From SOIV01 sp964435925 (GTDB lineage Bacteria > Acidobacteriota > Aminicenantia > Aminicenantales > Aminicenantaceae), in NCBI GenBank assembly GCA_964435925.1, contig CAYTBG010000027.1:1-29096 (forward strand): a DNA stretch of 29,096 nt, given 5' to 3'. Positions 22,582-29,096 of the stretch are shown here, one piece after another. The notes under the pieces were generated by a model, which did not search any database, had not been told where the DNA came from, and saw nothing but the letters and a program-made list of their open reading frames with translations. A program made the translations under genes and the position numbers. Position 1 is the first letter of the stretch, and each line of letters begins with the position of its first letter.

Positions 22582-25500
22582 ATGAGAAAAAAAGTTCTCT
22601 TCCTTTCGATTATGCTCGCCTTCTGTGTTCGAGGGATGGCGGAAACATCCAGCCTTTCTCAAATATTTCTTCTTGGTAAAGGAATAAAAGATTTGGACAA
22701 GGATAATTTGGGAGAAAAGGTCTCTCTCCATATCATCATCCCAGACATGCCCACAGCTCATGAGCTTGCAATAGCTGGAGATATCGCTGCCAGAGCTAAT
22801 CTGGAGAGTCTCGTCATTGATTTCTCCCTCGTGAAAAAAGAATCGGAAGTTAAAAGCATACAAAATCTCGAGAATCCGATTCTTATCGGCACAAACCTAA
22901 AATGGATAAAAAAGTTGAAAAAGCCAAAGAAGATAAATCTTCCCAAGCTCGAATATAATCAGGGACTCATCTCTCTCCTCTATTATAAAAATAAGCCGCT
23001 TGTGGTTTTAACTGCAGGCTCACAAGAAGCGCTCCTACGAGCAGGCCGCTCTTTTTTTCTCAGATGGCCCTACCTCTGGGAAATCTGGGGACGAGAGGAA
23101 GGAGTAACCTATTTTTCTTTGGAGAAGGATTTAACTCAATTCCTTGAAAAAAAAGATACAAAACCTGAAAGGATAACTATCAAAGAAGCTCTTTACGAGT
23201 TCCCGCAAACAAAATCACCTTATCAATCTTTAAGAAGGCTGAAGTTTCGCTCAGGCGAGATAAGAAATCTAGTAGTCGAGATAGAGTTTTCGGATAAAAA
23301 ACGAAAAGATAAAGCATTCGAAAACCTTGAATCTCTTCGCCTCCAGCATCAAAAAGGACTGAGCCCGGATATTCTCTCTTATCCAGGCTGTGCTCAGATG
23401 ACTTTTGAACTTCGCTCCGAGAATGAAATCTCCAAAATCATTCTGCATCGTATGGGATACCCTAAGAGAATTCTCACTCCTTCCTATAAAGCTCCCATCA
23501 AGCCGCTCTCTAACGGAAAGAATTTTGACCTGCTCAGCTTATTCTCTGCCAAAGGATTCTATTCTGATACTGATAAGGACACTATTTTGGACAGACTTGA
23601 TACATCTCTCATCATCCCTCAAGATTCAGGCCTCTTGGGCTCAGCCCAACTGGCATCAAGATTGGTTTTAAACACAGCCGGAGCTTCCTTCCCTATTCTA
23701 TTCCTGGACAAAGAAATTGAAGAACAAAAGGCATTAGTCTCTCCAATCCTTATTGGTCACGATAACATCCTCAATAAAGAACTGATCAAAAAGGGGAAAT
23801 TAAAGATACCGCCTTTGCAGGAAAGCTGGGGGATGGCAAAAGTAGTTCCTGAAGCTTTCAATAAATCCAATGCATTAGCGATTGTCGGGGCAGATAGATT
23901 TGGGCTGGAAAAAATTTTGACCTTCCTGAGCAAAACCTTTCCCTATTTTGATGACTACAAAGAAGGCAACCCTCAAATTACTGATGTGCCTTCTGATTTA
24001 GAAGGATTCTTTAAGGGAGAAAAAGGCAGTGCCGAAGCGTACTTCGACCAAAAGATGGAAAAACTTGCCGAGGATATAAAGGGCAAAGTTTTCGAGTCCA
24101 TTAAAGCTGAACTTTATCTACCTCAAAAGAACCAAAAATTCGAAGAATATACCAGGAAATTCTTTGAAAATTCAGCTCGTTCAGAAAATTTAGAAATCAA
24201 AAGTTTCGAGCTCAGGGAAAGTAAAACAATTTTTGAAAAAGAAAAAGAGTTTATTTGGGAGGGAGATGAGGCACTCAAATTGATTCAAGAGAAAATAAAA
24301 ACACTCGATGGCTCCAAGCTTCCTCTGAAAATAAACTTAGGTCTAAGCGAATCACCAAAAGTTAGAGAAAAAATAAAAATGCAGATCGAGAAACTTCTCC
24401 GCCAAAACAATATCGCTGGATTCGAAGTCAAGGTTCTCTCGGCTTATAAGCAGGGATTCTTCTGGCTTATAGAGGAAATTCTCCCCTCTCTAAGCGGTAA
24501 AAATATCAGTCGCCTGACAATCCGCTTTGCTGAAGAAAAGGAAAACCTGAGCAAGCTCAAACGATTTTACTCCGAGCCCTATAGATGGCTCCAGGAACTT
24601 TATCCTGTTGATGAAATCCTCTCCAAAGAAACCAACCTTCCTCTTGAGAGGATTGAATTTGAGCTAAAAAAGGAAAAAAATCCTGTCTATGAAGTTCTAG
24701 CTTTCGATGAGAAAGGCACAGTCTTATTGAAGAAAAGCTTCTCTCCCCGAATAAGAGAAGCAATCTTCCTCAAAGTGCTTCCTGAATGGGGAAAAGTTAA
24801 ACTCACCACAGGCTGGTTAAAAATAGAAAAAGGGAGAGAAACTGTTCTGGATAAATCCCTAAAATGCGACCTCGAAAGATTCTGGGAATACTATCAGGAT
24901 GAAATTCTTCCTGCTGTCTATTCCTATGTTATGAAGAAGACAGGAAACGAGCCCAAATTTTCCAAACAGCCTTACTTTAAAAGAATCCTTATAGAGATGT
25001 GGTTCAGCGAGCCTGATTATAAATTAGGATTTGATGAAGAAATTGTAAGCAGCCTGGAGGCCATTCATGATGAAATTTATTTTGACACCCTCGACTTTTT
25101 AAGGGGTATCACAGATGTTGAGATAGAGGAAAAGGATGCTCCAGAGGATACCTCGCGCTACTCGGCACCGGGGAATGTTCTTCCTTTAATCCACCCTTCT
25201 CTGGAAGGTGGGAAGGGAAAAATAAAAGTTATCTTTGAAGACTGGCAGGCTCGGAGCCCGCAGCTTAATCTGAGATGGAAAGAAAAAGGGAAAGAAGGAT
25301 ACAGCAAAAAAATTGCCTTCCCCTCGATCAAACCCAAAGCACTGCAAGTCCCATCTTTTATTTATAACGGCCAAAAAGAAAGAATTGAGAATTTGATAAT
25401 AGAGGTGAAGGTTGACAAGGAAGCTGAATATCTGATGCTCATTGATCTTATGGATTCATACAGACGCCTATTGAGTGAAGGCATCATCCAATCCTTTAGT

Positions 25501-26724
25501 TATCCAAGGCTCGAGAGGGTAACCATAAAAATCCGATACAAGGAACTTGAAAAGGAAGAGCCTCTCCTCGTGTCTCCGAGAAAAGCACCTGAGAGAGAAA
25601 TTATTCCTTTGACCCTGTTGAAAGATAAGTTAATAGTCCCCACAGACAAGATCATATCACCCCAGATGTGTTTGGACATCGTCCACCGTCTAAGTCACTT
25701 CAATTCTATCCTCAGCTATTTTGCTGGCAGGTCTTACGAGAATAGAAAAATCCCTGTATTGGAAATATTCACTCCTCTAGAAAAGTACACATCCCTTCCC
25801 CGCCTCATCACCTTCAAGCCGACACTTTATCTGAGCGCTCGGCAGCATGCCAATGAAGTCTCCTCTACAAATTACGTCTTAAAATATGCTGAGCTCCTGG
25901 CAAAAGATAAAACTCACCAGGAATATGTAAAAAAAATAAATTTTGTGATTCATCCGATGGAAAATCCTGACGGGGCAGAGTTGGCCTATGAGCTTCAAAA
26001 ACTAACTCCTTTCCACAGCCTTCATGCTGGGCGATATAGTGCTCTTGGCATAGATGTCGGCCATCAGGTTAACGCACCCAAGCCGCTCCTTCCTGAAGCA
26101 AAAGTAAGGCGTAATCTTTATAACCGCTGGCTTCCTGATGTTTACCTCAACCTCCACGGCTATCCTTCCCATGAATGGGTACAGCAATTCTCCAATTATT
26201 CTCCCTATCTCTTCCGTGACTACTGGATTCCTCGCGGCTGGTTTTCTTATTACAGGAGCCTTTCTCTTCCTATTTACAAAAGATGGAAGGAAGCAGGAGA
26301 GGAACTGAGGAAATTTATCACAGATGAAATAAACGCGAATGAAAAAATAAGTTCTTCCAACAATAAGTTTTACGACCGATATTACCGCTGGGCCTCTCGC
26401 TGGCAGCCCCATATGAATTATCTTGAACTATACGATGGAGTTAATCTTTACATAAAGAGACGATCTTCCAGCGAGAGCAAATTGTCAACGCGGCGCAAGA
26501 TAACCTTTGTCGAGGAAACACCAGAACTCATGGATGAAACAGCCCACGGGAACTGGCTTGGTTTTCTCTGTGAGCAGGGATTGACTTATCTGAGAGCTCA
26601 TAGTAAATATCTTTCCCAGGTCAAGTTCGAAACTGCTCGCTTAGAGGAAGAAAACCAGGATAGAATCCACATTTGGTTCACCAGAAGCCGCCCGGGGAAG
26701 GTAAAAAACACAGGCAAAAAATAA
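22582..26724 (+). CDS. Giant secreted M14-family zinc metallopeptidase
   Basis: 1380 residues with a signal peptide (about 1-20, ending GMA). The last 320 residues hold the carboxypeptidase-type catalytic domain: ARQHANEVSST supplies zinc ligands His1089 and Glu1092, NLHGYPSHEW supplies His1192, and VIHPMENPDG between them is typical of M14 enzymes. Glu1311 or Glu1312 in FVEETPEL is a candidate for the general base. The first 1,000 residues are charged and lysine-rich, with no domain I can name; several stretches (LHIIIPDMPTAHELAIAGD, PILIGTNLKWIKKL) recall a nucleotide- or sugar-binding Rossmann-like fold but this is not secure. AAAGGAG precedes the ATG. Probably a peptidase acting on large or modified substrates in the periplasm or outside. 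Confidence 0.8.
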   Translation: MRKKVLFLSIMLAFCVRGMAETSSLSQIFLLGKGIKDLDKDNLGEKVSLHIIIPDMPTAHELAIAGDIAARANLESLVIDFSLVKKESEVKSIQNLENPILIGTNLKWIKKLKKPKKINLPKLEYNQGLISLLYYKNKPLVVLTAGSQEALLRAGRSFFLRWPYLWEIWGREEGVTYFSLEKDLTQFLEKKDTKPERITIKEALYEFPQTKSPYQSLRRLKFRSGEIRNLVVEIEFSDKKRKDKAFENLESLRLQHQKGLSPDILSYPGCAQMTFELRSENEISKIILHRMGYPKRILTPSYKAPIKPLSNGKNFDLLSLFSAKGFYSDTDKDTILDRLDTSLIIPQDSGLLGSAQLASRLVLNTAGASFPILFLDKEIEEQKALVSPILIGHDNILNKELIKKGKLKIPPLQESWGMAKVVPEAFNKSNALAIVGADRFGLEKILTFLSKTFPYFDDYKEGNPQITDVPSDLEGFFKGEKGSAEAYFDQKMEKLAEDIKGKVFESIKAELYLPQKNQKFEEYTRKFFENSARSENLEIKSFELRESKTIFEKEKEFIWEGDEALKLIQEKIKTLDGSKLPLKINLGLSESPKVREKIKMQIEKLLRQNNIAGFEVKVLSAYKQGFFWLIEEILPSLSGKNISRLTIRFAEEKENLSKLKRFYSEPYRWLQELYPVDEILSKETNLPLERIEFELKKEKNPVYEVLAFDEKGTVLLKKSFSPRIREAIFLKVLPEWGKVKLTTGWLKIEKGRETVLDKSLKCDLERFWEYYQDEILPAVYSYVMKKTGNEPKFSKQPYFKRILIEMWFSEPDYKLGFDEEIVSSLEAIHDEIYFDTLDFLRGITDVEIEEKDAPEDTSRYSAPGNVLPLIHPSLEGGKGKIKVIFEDWQARSPQLNLRWKEKGKEGYSKKIAFPSIKPKALQVPSFIYNGQKERIENLIIEVKVDKEAEYLMLIDLMDSYRRLLSEGIIQSFSYPRLERVTIKIRYKELEKEEPLLVSPRKAPEREIIPLTLLKDKLIVPTDKIISPQMCLDIVHRLSHFNSILSYFAGRSYENRKIPVLEIFTPLEKYTSLPRLITFKPTLYLSARQHANEVSSTNYVLKYAELLAKDKTHQEYVKKINFVIHPMENPDGAELAYELQKLTPFHSLHAGRYSALGIDVGHQVNAPKPLLPEAKVRRNLYNRWLPDVYLNLHGYPSHEWVQQFSNYSPYLFRDYWIPRGWFSYYRSLSLPIYKRWKEAGEELRKFITDEINANEKISSSNNKFYDRYYRWASRWQPHMNYLELYDGVNLYIKRRSSSESKLSTRRKITFVEETPELMDETAHGNWLGFLCEQGLTYLRAHSKYLSQVKFETARLEEENQDRIHIWFTRSRPGKVKNTGKK

Positions 26725-26761
26725 TTCACTGCAATTTGCCTGTCTATAAAAAAATAAATAT

Positions 26762-26791
26762 ATTTACTATTTAGTAAATTCTTATTACAAT
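26762..26791 (+). promoter_or_regulatory. Promoter with an overlapping palindromic operator-like site
   Basis: TTTACT (26763-26768), 17 bases, TACAAT (26786-26791) form a plausible promoter. The palindrome ATTTACTA-TT-TAGTAAAT (26762-26779) covers the -35 box, which is where a repressor would block it. It is 40-57 bases ahead of the ATG at 26819. Confidence 0.45.
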
Positions 26792-26818
26792 TTACGTTCC
26801 ATTAAATAGGAGGCATTC

Positions 26819-27550
26819 ATGAAAAAAATCTTTTCCGCTTGTCTTTTGAGCCTTTTTCTTTTGAGCTTAATTACTTCTCCCGGGCTTAGTCAGGAAGCTT
26901 CCGACATCCTGAAAAAAATGGTCGAAGCCCAGGGTGGAAAAAAAGTCCTCGAGAAAATCAAAGACATGACTTCCTCAGGCACCTTAGAGATGGCACAGAT
27001 GGGTATGACCGGGTCGATGACCATGTATAAGAAAGAGCCAAACAAAGTACGTATGGATATTGAAGTGATGGGAATGATTATAACTCAAGCATTTGACGGA
27101 GAAACAGCATGGTGGGTCAATCCTCAGACCGGAGGTAGAGAAGAAGTGCCTGAACGGCAAGCAGAAGATATGAAGAGGATGGCCTTAGGGATCGATGCCT
27201 TTATCTATCCTGAAAAATACGGCATTTCTTTTGCTTATAAGGGAAAGGAAAAAATTGAAGAGAAAGACTACTTGGTTTTAGAGCAAACTTTTTCCGACGG
27301 TCATAAAGCGACTCTTTATATTGATCCTAAAACATATCTTACCCATAAATCCAAATCTACTACTGTGAACCAAATGGGAGTTGAGGTTGAACAAGAAACC
27401 TTCGAGTCTGATTTCAAAAAAGTCGACGGGATGACAATCAGCCACTCTATAATTATTTTTCAAGACGGCGAGGAATTCATGAAACTTACTCTCACAGAGA
27501 TAAGTTTCAACTCAGGCTTGGAAGATTCTTTGTTTAAGATGAGTGAATAA
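26819..27550 (+). CDS. LolA-like (outer-membrane lipoprotein-sorting-like) periplasmic protein
   Basis: 243 residues with a signal peptide (about 1-24, SPGLSQ); there is no lipobox, so it should be soluble in the periplasm. The mature part has the LolA-like half-barrel pattern: KMVEAQGGKKVLEKIKDMTS, SGTLEMAQMGMTGSMTMYKK, NKVRMDIEVMGM, QAFDGETAWWVNPQTG, TLYIDPKTYLTHK, and a closing DGMTISHSIIIF. In the family this fold binds lipid or lipoprotein acyl chains. True LolA works with LolCDE; none is seen here, and these longer paralogues are often of unknown cargo. AGGAGG at 26808-26813 sets the start. It follows the M14 gene by 94 bases with its own promoter-like site. Confidence 0.75.
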   Translation: MKKIFSACLLSLFLLSLITSPGLSQEASDILKKMVEAQGGKKVLEKIKDMTSSGTLEMAQMGMTGSMTMYKKEPNKVRMDIEVMGMIITQAFDGETAWWVNPQTGGREEVPERQAEDMKRMALGIDAFIYPEKYGISFAYKGKEKIEEKDYLVLEQTFSDGHKATLYIDPKTYLTHKSKSTTVNQMGVEVEQETFESDFKKVDGMTISHSIIIFQDGEEFMKLTLTEISFNSGLEDSLFKMSE

Positions 27551-27677
27551 TTCTTTTTTATTTAGCTGAAAGCTGATTAATTTATGGGGTCACCCATTAG
27601 AAGGGGATTGTCAAGAGGATAGACTTCCATATTTTACTTCCATATTATTTAATTCTTCTTTACAATATACACGTGGC

Positions 27678-27986
27678 AACGTTGGGAATTCTTTCGCGCC
27701 CGTTATTTTCGACTTTTAGGTTGCAGACTCTTTCTGCACCAGTCACCCATCTGGATCAAGGCAATGAGTTGCCCCTGGCACCTGAGGGTGCCCCAGAAAA
27801 CAATCGGTGCCATATCATGTCCAAAACGAAGGCTAACAGACCTGTGGTTTGGGACCAACCCCTGGTGGCTCATGATATGGGCAAAAGAGTTTCTCAACAT
27901 TCCATTCTTTAGGGCTGCGGCAGTTTTCCAATCAGGCCTGTTGGTTTTGAGTCCAACCCCATTCTTGGTTCACTGCCGCAGCTTGT
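27678..27986 (-). ncRNA. Candidate IS bridge/seek guide RNA region
   Basis: The segment 3' of the transposase holds several stems. Nearest the gene: GCTGCGGCAG (27914-27923) with CTGCCGCAGC (27973-27982), and small nested stems inside. Next: CCATATCATG (27810-27819) with CATGATATGG (27871-27880), enclosing a loop that can fold further (ACCA/TGGT). Then two hairpins with the same tetraloop, GGCACC-TGAG-GGTGCC (27777-27792) and GGCAA-TGAG-TTGCC (27760-27773), and TGCAG-loop-CTGCA near 27722-27738. IS110-family recombinases use a structured RNA from their non-coding end, with two internal loops pairing with target and donor DNA. Position and structure fit; exact ends and loops are not determined. 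I assume the minus strand, continuing from the transposase transcript. Confidence 0.6.
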
Positions 27987-29003
27987 TTATCCAAAAGCTT
28001 TCATCGGATCATAATCGACCCTATCCCGCATAACAAAATAAGAAGCCCTGGCCAATTTATGGGCTAAGGCTTTGATGGCGACTATCTTGTTTGTTTTTGC
28101 GGTTTTTCGTTGATAGAACCTTCTGGCATAAGAGCAATAGCGTTTGGTATAGTTGGCCGCTTCAATAAAGGCCCAGGCAAGATATTTATTACCGTTTTTA
28201 CGATTCCCTTCTCCTTTCTTTTTCTCGTTGGAGAGTCTTTGACTCCCTACACATCGGCAATAAGAGGAATAATTACCTACTTTGGCAAAGCGACGGATAT
28301 CTCCGGTCTCAAGCGAAATAGTCAAACCGAGAATATCTCCCACTCCTGTAACGGTCTTTAACTTCTGAAATTCAGGGAGAAGCTTCATTGTACCAAGAGC
28401 GATCTTCTCTATTTCTTCTATTTTCCTCTTTAGAAAGCCGATGGTGGAGATGTTGGCTTTTGCCGAAAGTACCACATAGTCTGTATCAAAGAGCTCATCG
28501 ATATCTTCTTCTCCAAGTTTTTTGACATCATCACCTCCAATCCGACACCCTTTCTCACGATTATACAGACTCTGAAAACTTAAAATATGAGCAGTTCTAT
28601 GCCGGACAAGCATCAAGCGTTTCCGCAAAAGATCTCTTATAGCCCGTTCCTGCTTAGGATAAATATGCCCTTCCGCCAGGATTCCTAACCTCAATAAATT
28701 GGCCAGATGGAAAGCGTCATGATAATCGGCGGTGTGCTTGAGCCCTTCATACTGCTTGATGGCTGAAGGATTGGCCAGATGGAGTTTGTAACCTGCTTCC
28801 ATCAACCCATCCACAAGCCAGTACCAGTTGAATGTCGATTCCACAACCACACCTACGATCCCTCTGCGAAAAAGCTCTAACTCATTTAGAATCAGTGGCA
28901 AGAAGTTAGCCACTTTGGCCTTGTACACCCGGTTTCCTTTCTCATCAAGAATACCCAAGACGGTATTACTTGAATGAAGATCCATTCCAACAAAATATTT
29001 CAC
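27987..29003 (-). CDS. IS110-family transposase (DEDD recombinase)
   Basis: 338 residues, the family's usual length. The N-terminal RuvC-like DEDD part shows Asp8 (VGMDLHSSNT), Glu in VVVESTFNWY and the paired Asp of TADYHDAFHLANLL. A helical linker follows. The C-terminal Transposase_20 part is recognised by TVTGVGDILGLTISLETGD, RRFAKVGNYSSYCRCVGS and NGNKYLAWAFIEAANY; the family's catalytic Ser should lie in or near GSQRLSNEKKKG. Translation begins at a GTG (29003), supported by AAGGAGG 7 bases upstream. The ORF looks intact, so the element could be active. The strongest RNA stem begins 4 bases after its stop. Confidence 0.93.
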   Translation of the reverse strand: MKYFVGMDLHSSNTVLGILDEKGNRVYKAKVANFLPLILNELELFRRGIVGVVVESTFNWYWLVDGLMEAGYKLHLANPSAIKQYEGLKHTADYHDAFHLANLLRLGILAEGHIYPKQERAIRDLLRKRLMLVRHRTAHILSFQSLYNREKGCRIGGDDVKKLGEEDIDELFDTDYVVLSAKANISTIGFLKRKIEEIEKIALGTMKLLPEFQKLKTVTGVGDILGLTISLETGDIRRFAKVGNYSSYCRCVGSQRLSNEKKKGEGNRKNGNKYLAWAFIEAANYTKRYCSYARRFYQRKTAKTNKIVAIKALAHKLARASYFVMRDRVDYDPMKAFG

Positions 29004-29078
29004 GTGATAACCTCCTTTTTTTTATTGAATTTTACCACGTGTATAAACCTTCGTGTAGTTTTCCCTTCTAGATGATTA

Positions 29079-29096
29079 TCAGGTCTTGCTTTTTGC
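29079..29096. repeat. Family A element, left arm of a third copy (cut by window end)
   Basis: TCAGGTCTTGCTTTTTGC matches the inner 18 bases of the family A arm; the outermost GGGG is replaced by GATTA-type sequence. The window ends at the exact inner end of the arm, so the rest is not visible. Confidence 0.7.

Larger units (their letters stand above)
27666..29045 (-). mobile_element. IS110-superfamily insertion sequence, IS1111-subgroup-like
   Basis: About 1.4 kb. Perfect 11-base subterminal inverted repeats TATACACGTGG (27666-27676) and CCACGTGTATA (29035-29045) enclose a transposase gene and 310 bases of structured non-coding DNA on its 3' side; only 31 bases separate the gene start from the other repeat. 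Inverted repeats together with a long downstream non-coding end fit the IS1111 subgroup rather than classic IS110. The true ends lie a few bases outside the repeats and cannot be fixed by eye; no target duplication is evident, as expected for this family. Confidence 0.82.

Noticed and set aside
27623..27646. A doubled ACTTCCATATT next to the IS
   Set aside because: Only two short copies, outside the element, with no evident role; likely simple local duplication.
27651..27697. A shared AATTCTT between the IS left flank (27651-27657) and its non-coding end (27688-27694), considered as guide-target match
   Set aside because: A 7-base match in AT-rich DNA is expected by chance over the sequence compared; the stem-loops holding the true target loop are not identified.
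27673..28033. Short ORFs on both strands over the IS non-coding end
   Set aside because: They cross the inverted stems and have no ribosome-binding sites or family motifs; RNA structure explains the segment better.

Overview
The window looks like a stretch of a Gram-negative (diderm), anaerobic, protein- and amino-acid-using bacterium. Gene content is my only guide: an S46 dipeptidyl peptidase, a very large secreted M14 metallopeptidase, a LolA-like lipid-carrier-fold protein, an AMIN/PKD protein with a beta-barrel-like end, and large Ser/Thr kinases with a zinc ribbon plus FlgO-like and TPR modules. This mix resembles Candidatus Aminicenantes (OP8) or a neighbour of Acidobacteriota. That placement is an inference; no rRNA or ribosomal gene is present to test it. 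DNA is moderately AT-rich, except for the GC-richer 3' half of the first kinase gene.

Layout. 1-128 is the tail of an alanine/Na+ symporter (AGCS) gene. 267-2367 is mgtE-recO. 2379-2593 is a small transposon-like element (family A). 2652-5383 holds a double zinc-finger (CHC2-like) protein and the S46 peptidase. 5616-7043 is an envelope AMIN/PKD protein, convergent with a histidine ammonia-lyase-type gene (7079-8602, minus). A small membrane protein (8748-9209, minus) is followed by kinase 1 (9425-11911), an Asp/Glu-type racemase (12178-12870, minus) and a shortened paralogous kinase 2 (13298-14794). 14911-17306 carries threonine dehydrogenase and 2-amino-3-ketobutyrate CoA ligase, the two steps from threonine to glycine plus acetyl-CoA. 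A second family A element (17321-17542) separates them from a convergent NhaC antiporter (17553-18941). A second miniature element (19106-19217) precedes pyrE and a SpoIID/LytB protein (minus). 22582-27550 holds the giant M14 peptidase and the LolA-like protein. The window closes with an IS110-superfamily element (about 27666-29045) and the first arm of a third family A element ending exactly at the last base.

How it fits together. Extracellular peptidases, amino-acid uptake (AGCS), racemisation, histidine deamination and threonine cleavage describe a peptide-fermenting lifestyle, with NhaC and MgtE handling Na+/H+ and Mg2+. The two kinases are candidates for envelope or nutrient signalling.

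Most notable points: a structured non-coding segment beside the IS110-type transposase that is a good candidate for a bridge/seek guide RNA of the IS1111 subgroup; a non-autonomous inverted-repeat family whose copies lie 11-14 bp past stop codons; a Cys in place of the Ser of the MIO-forming triad in the ammonia-lyase; a Met at the S46 specificity position; and patchy near-identity between the two kinase genes. No tRNA, rRNA, CRISPR array or prophage was seen.
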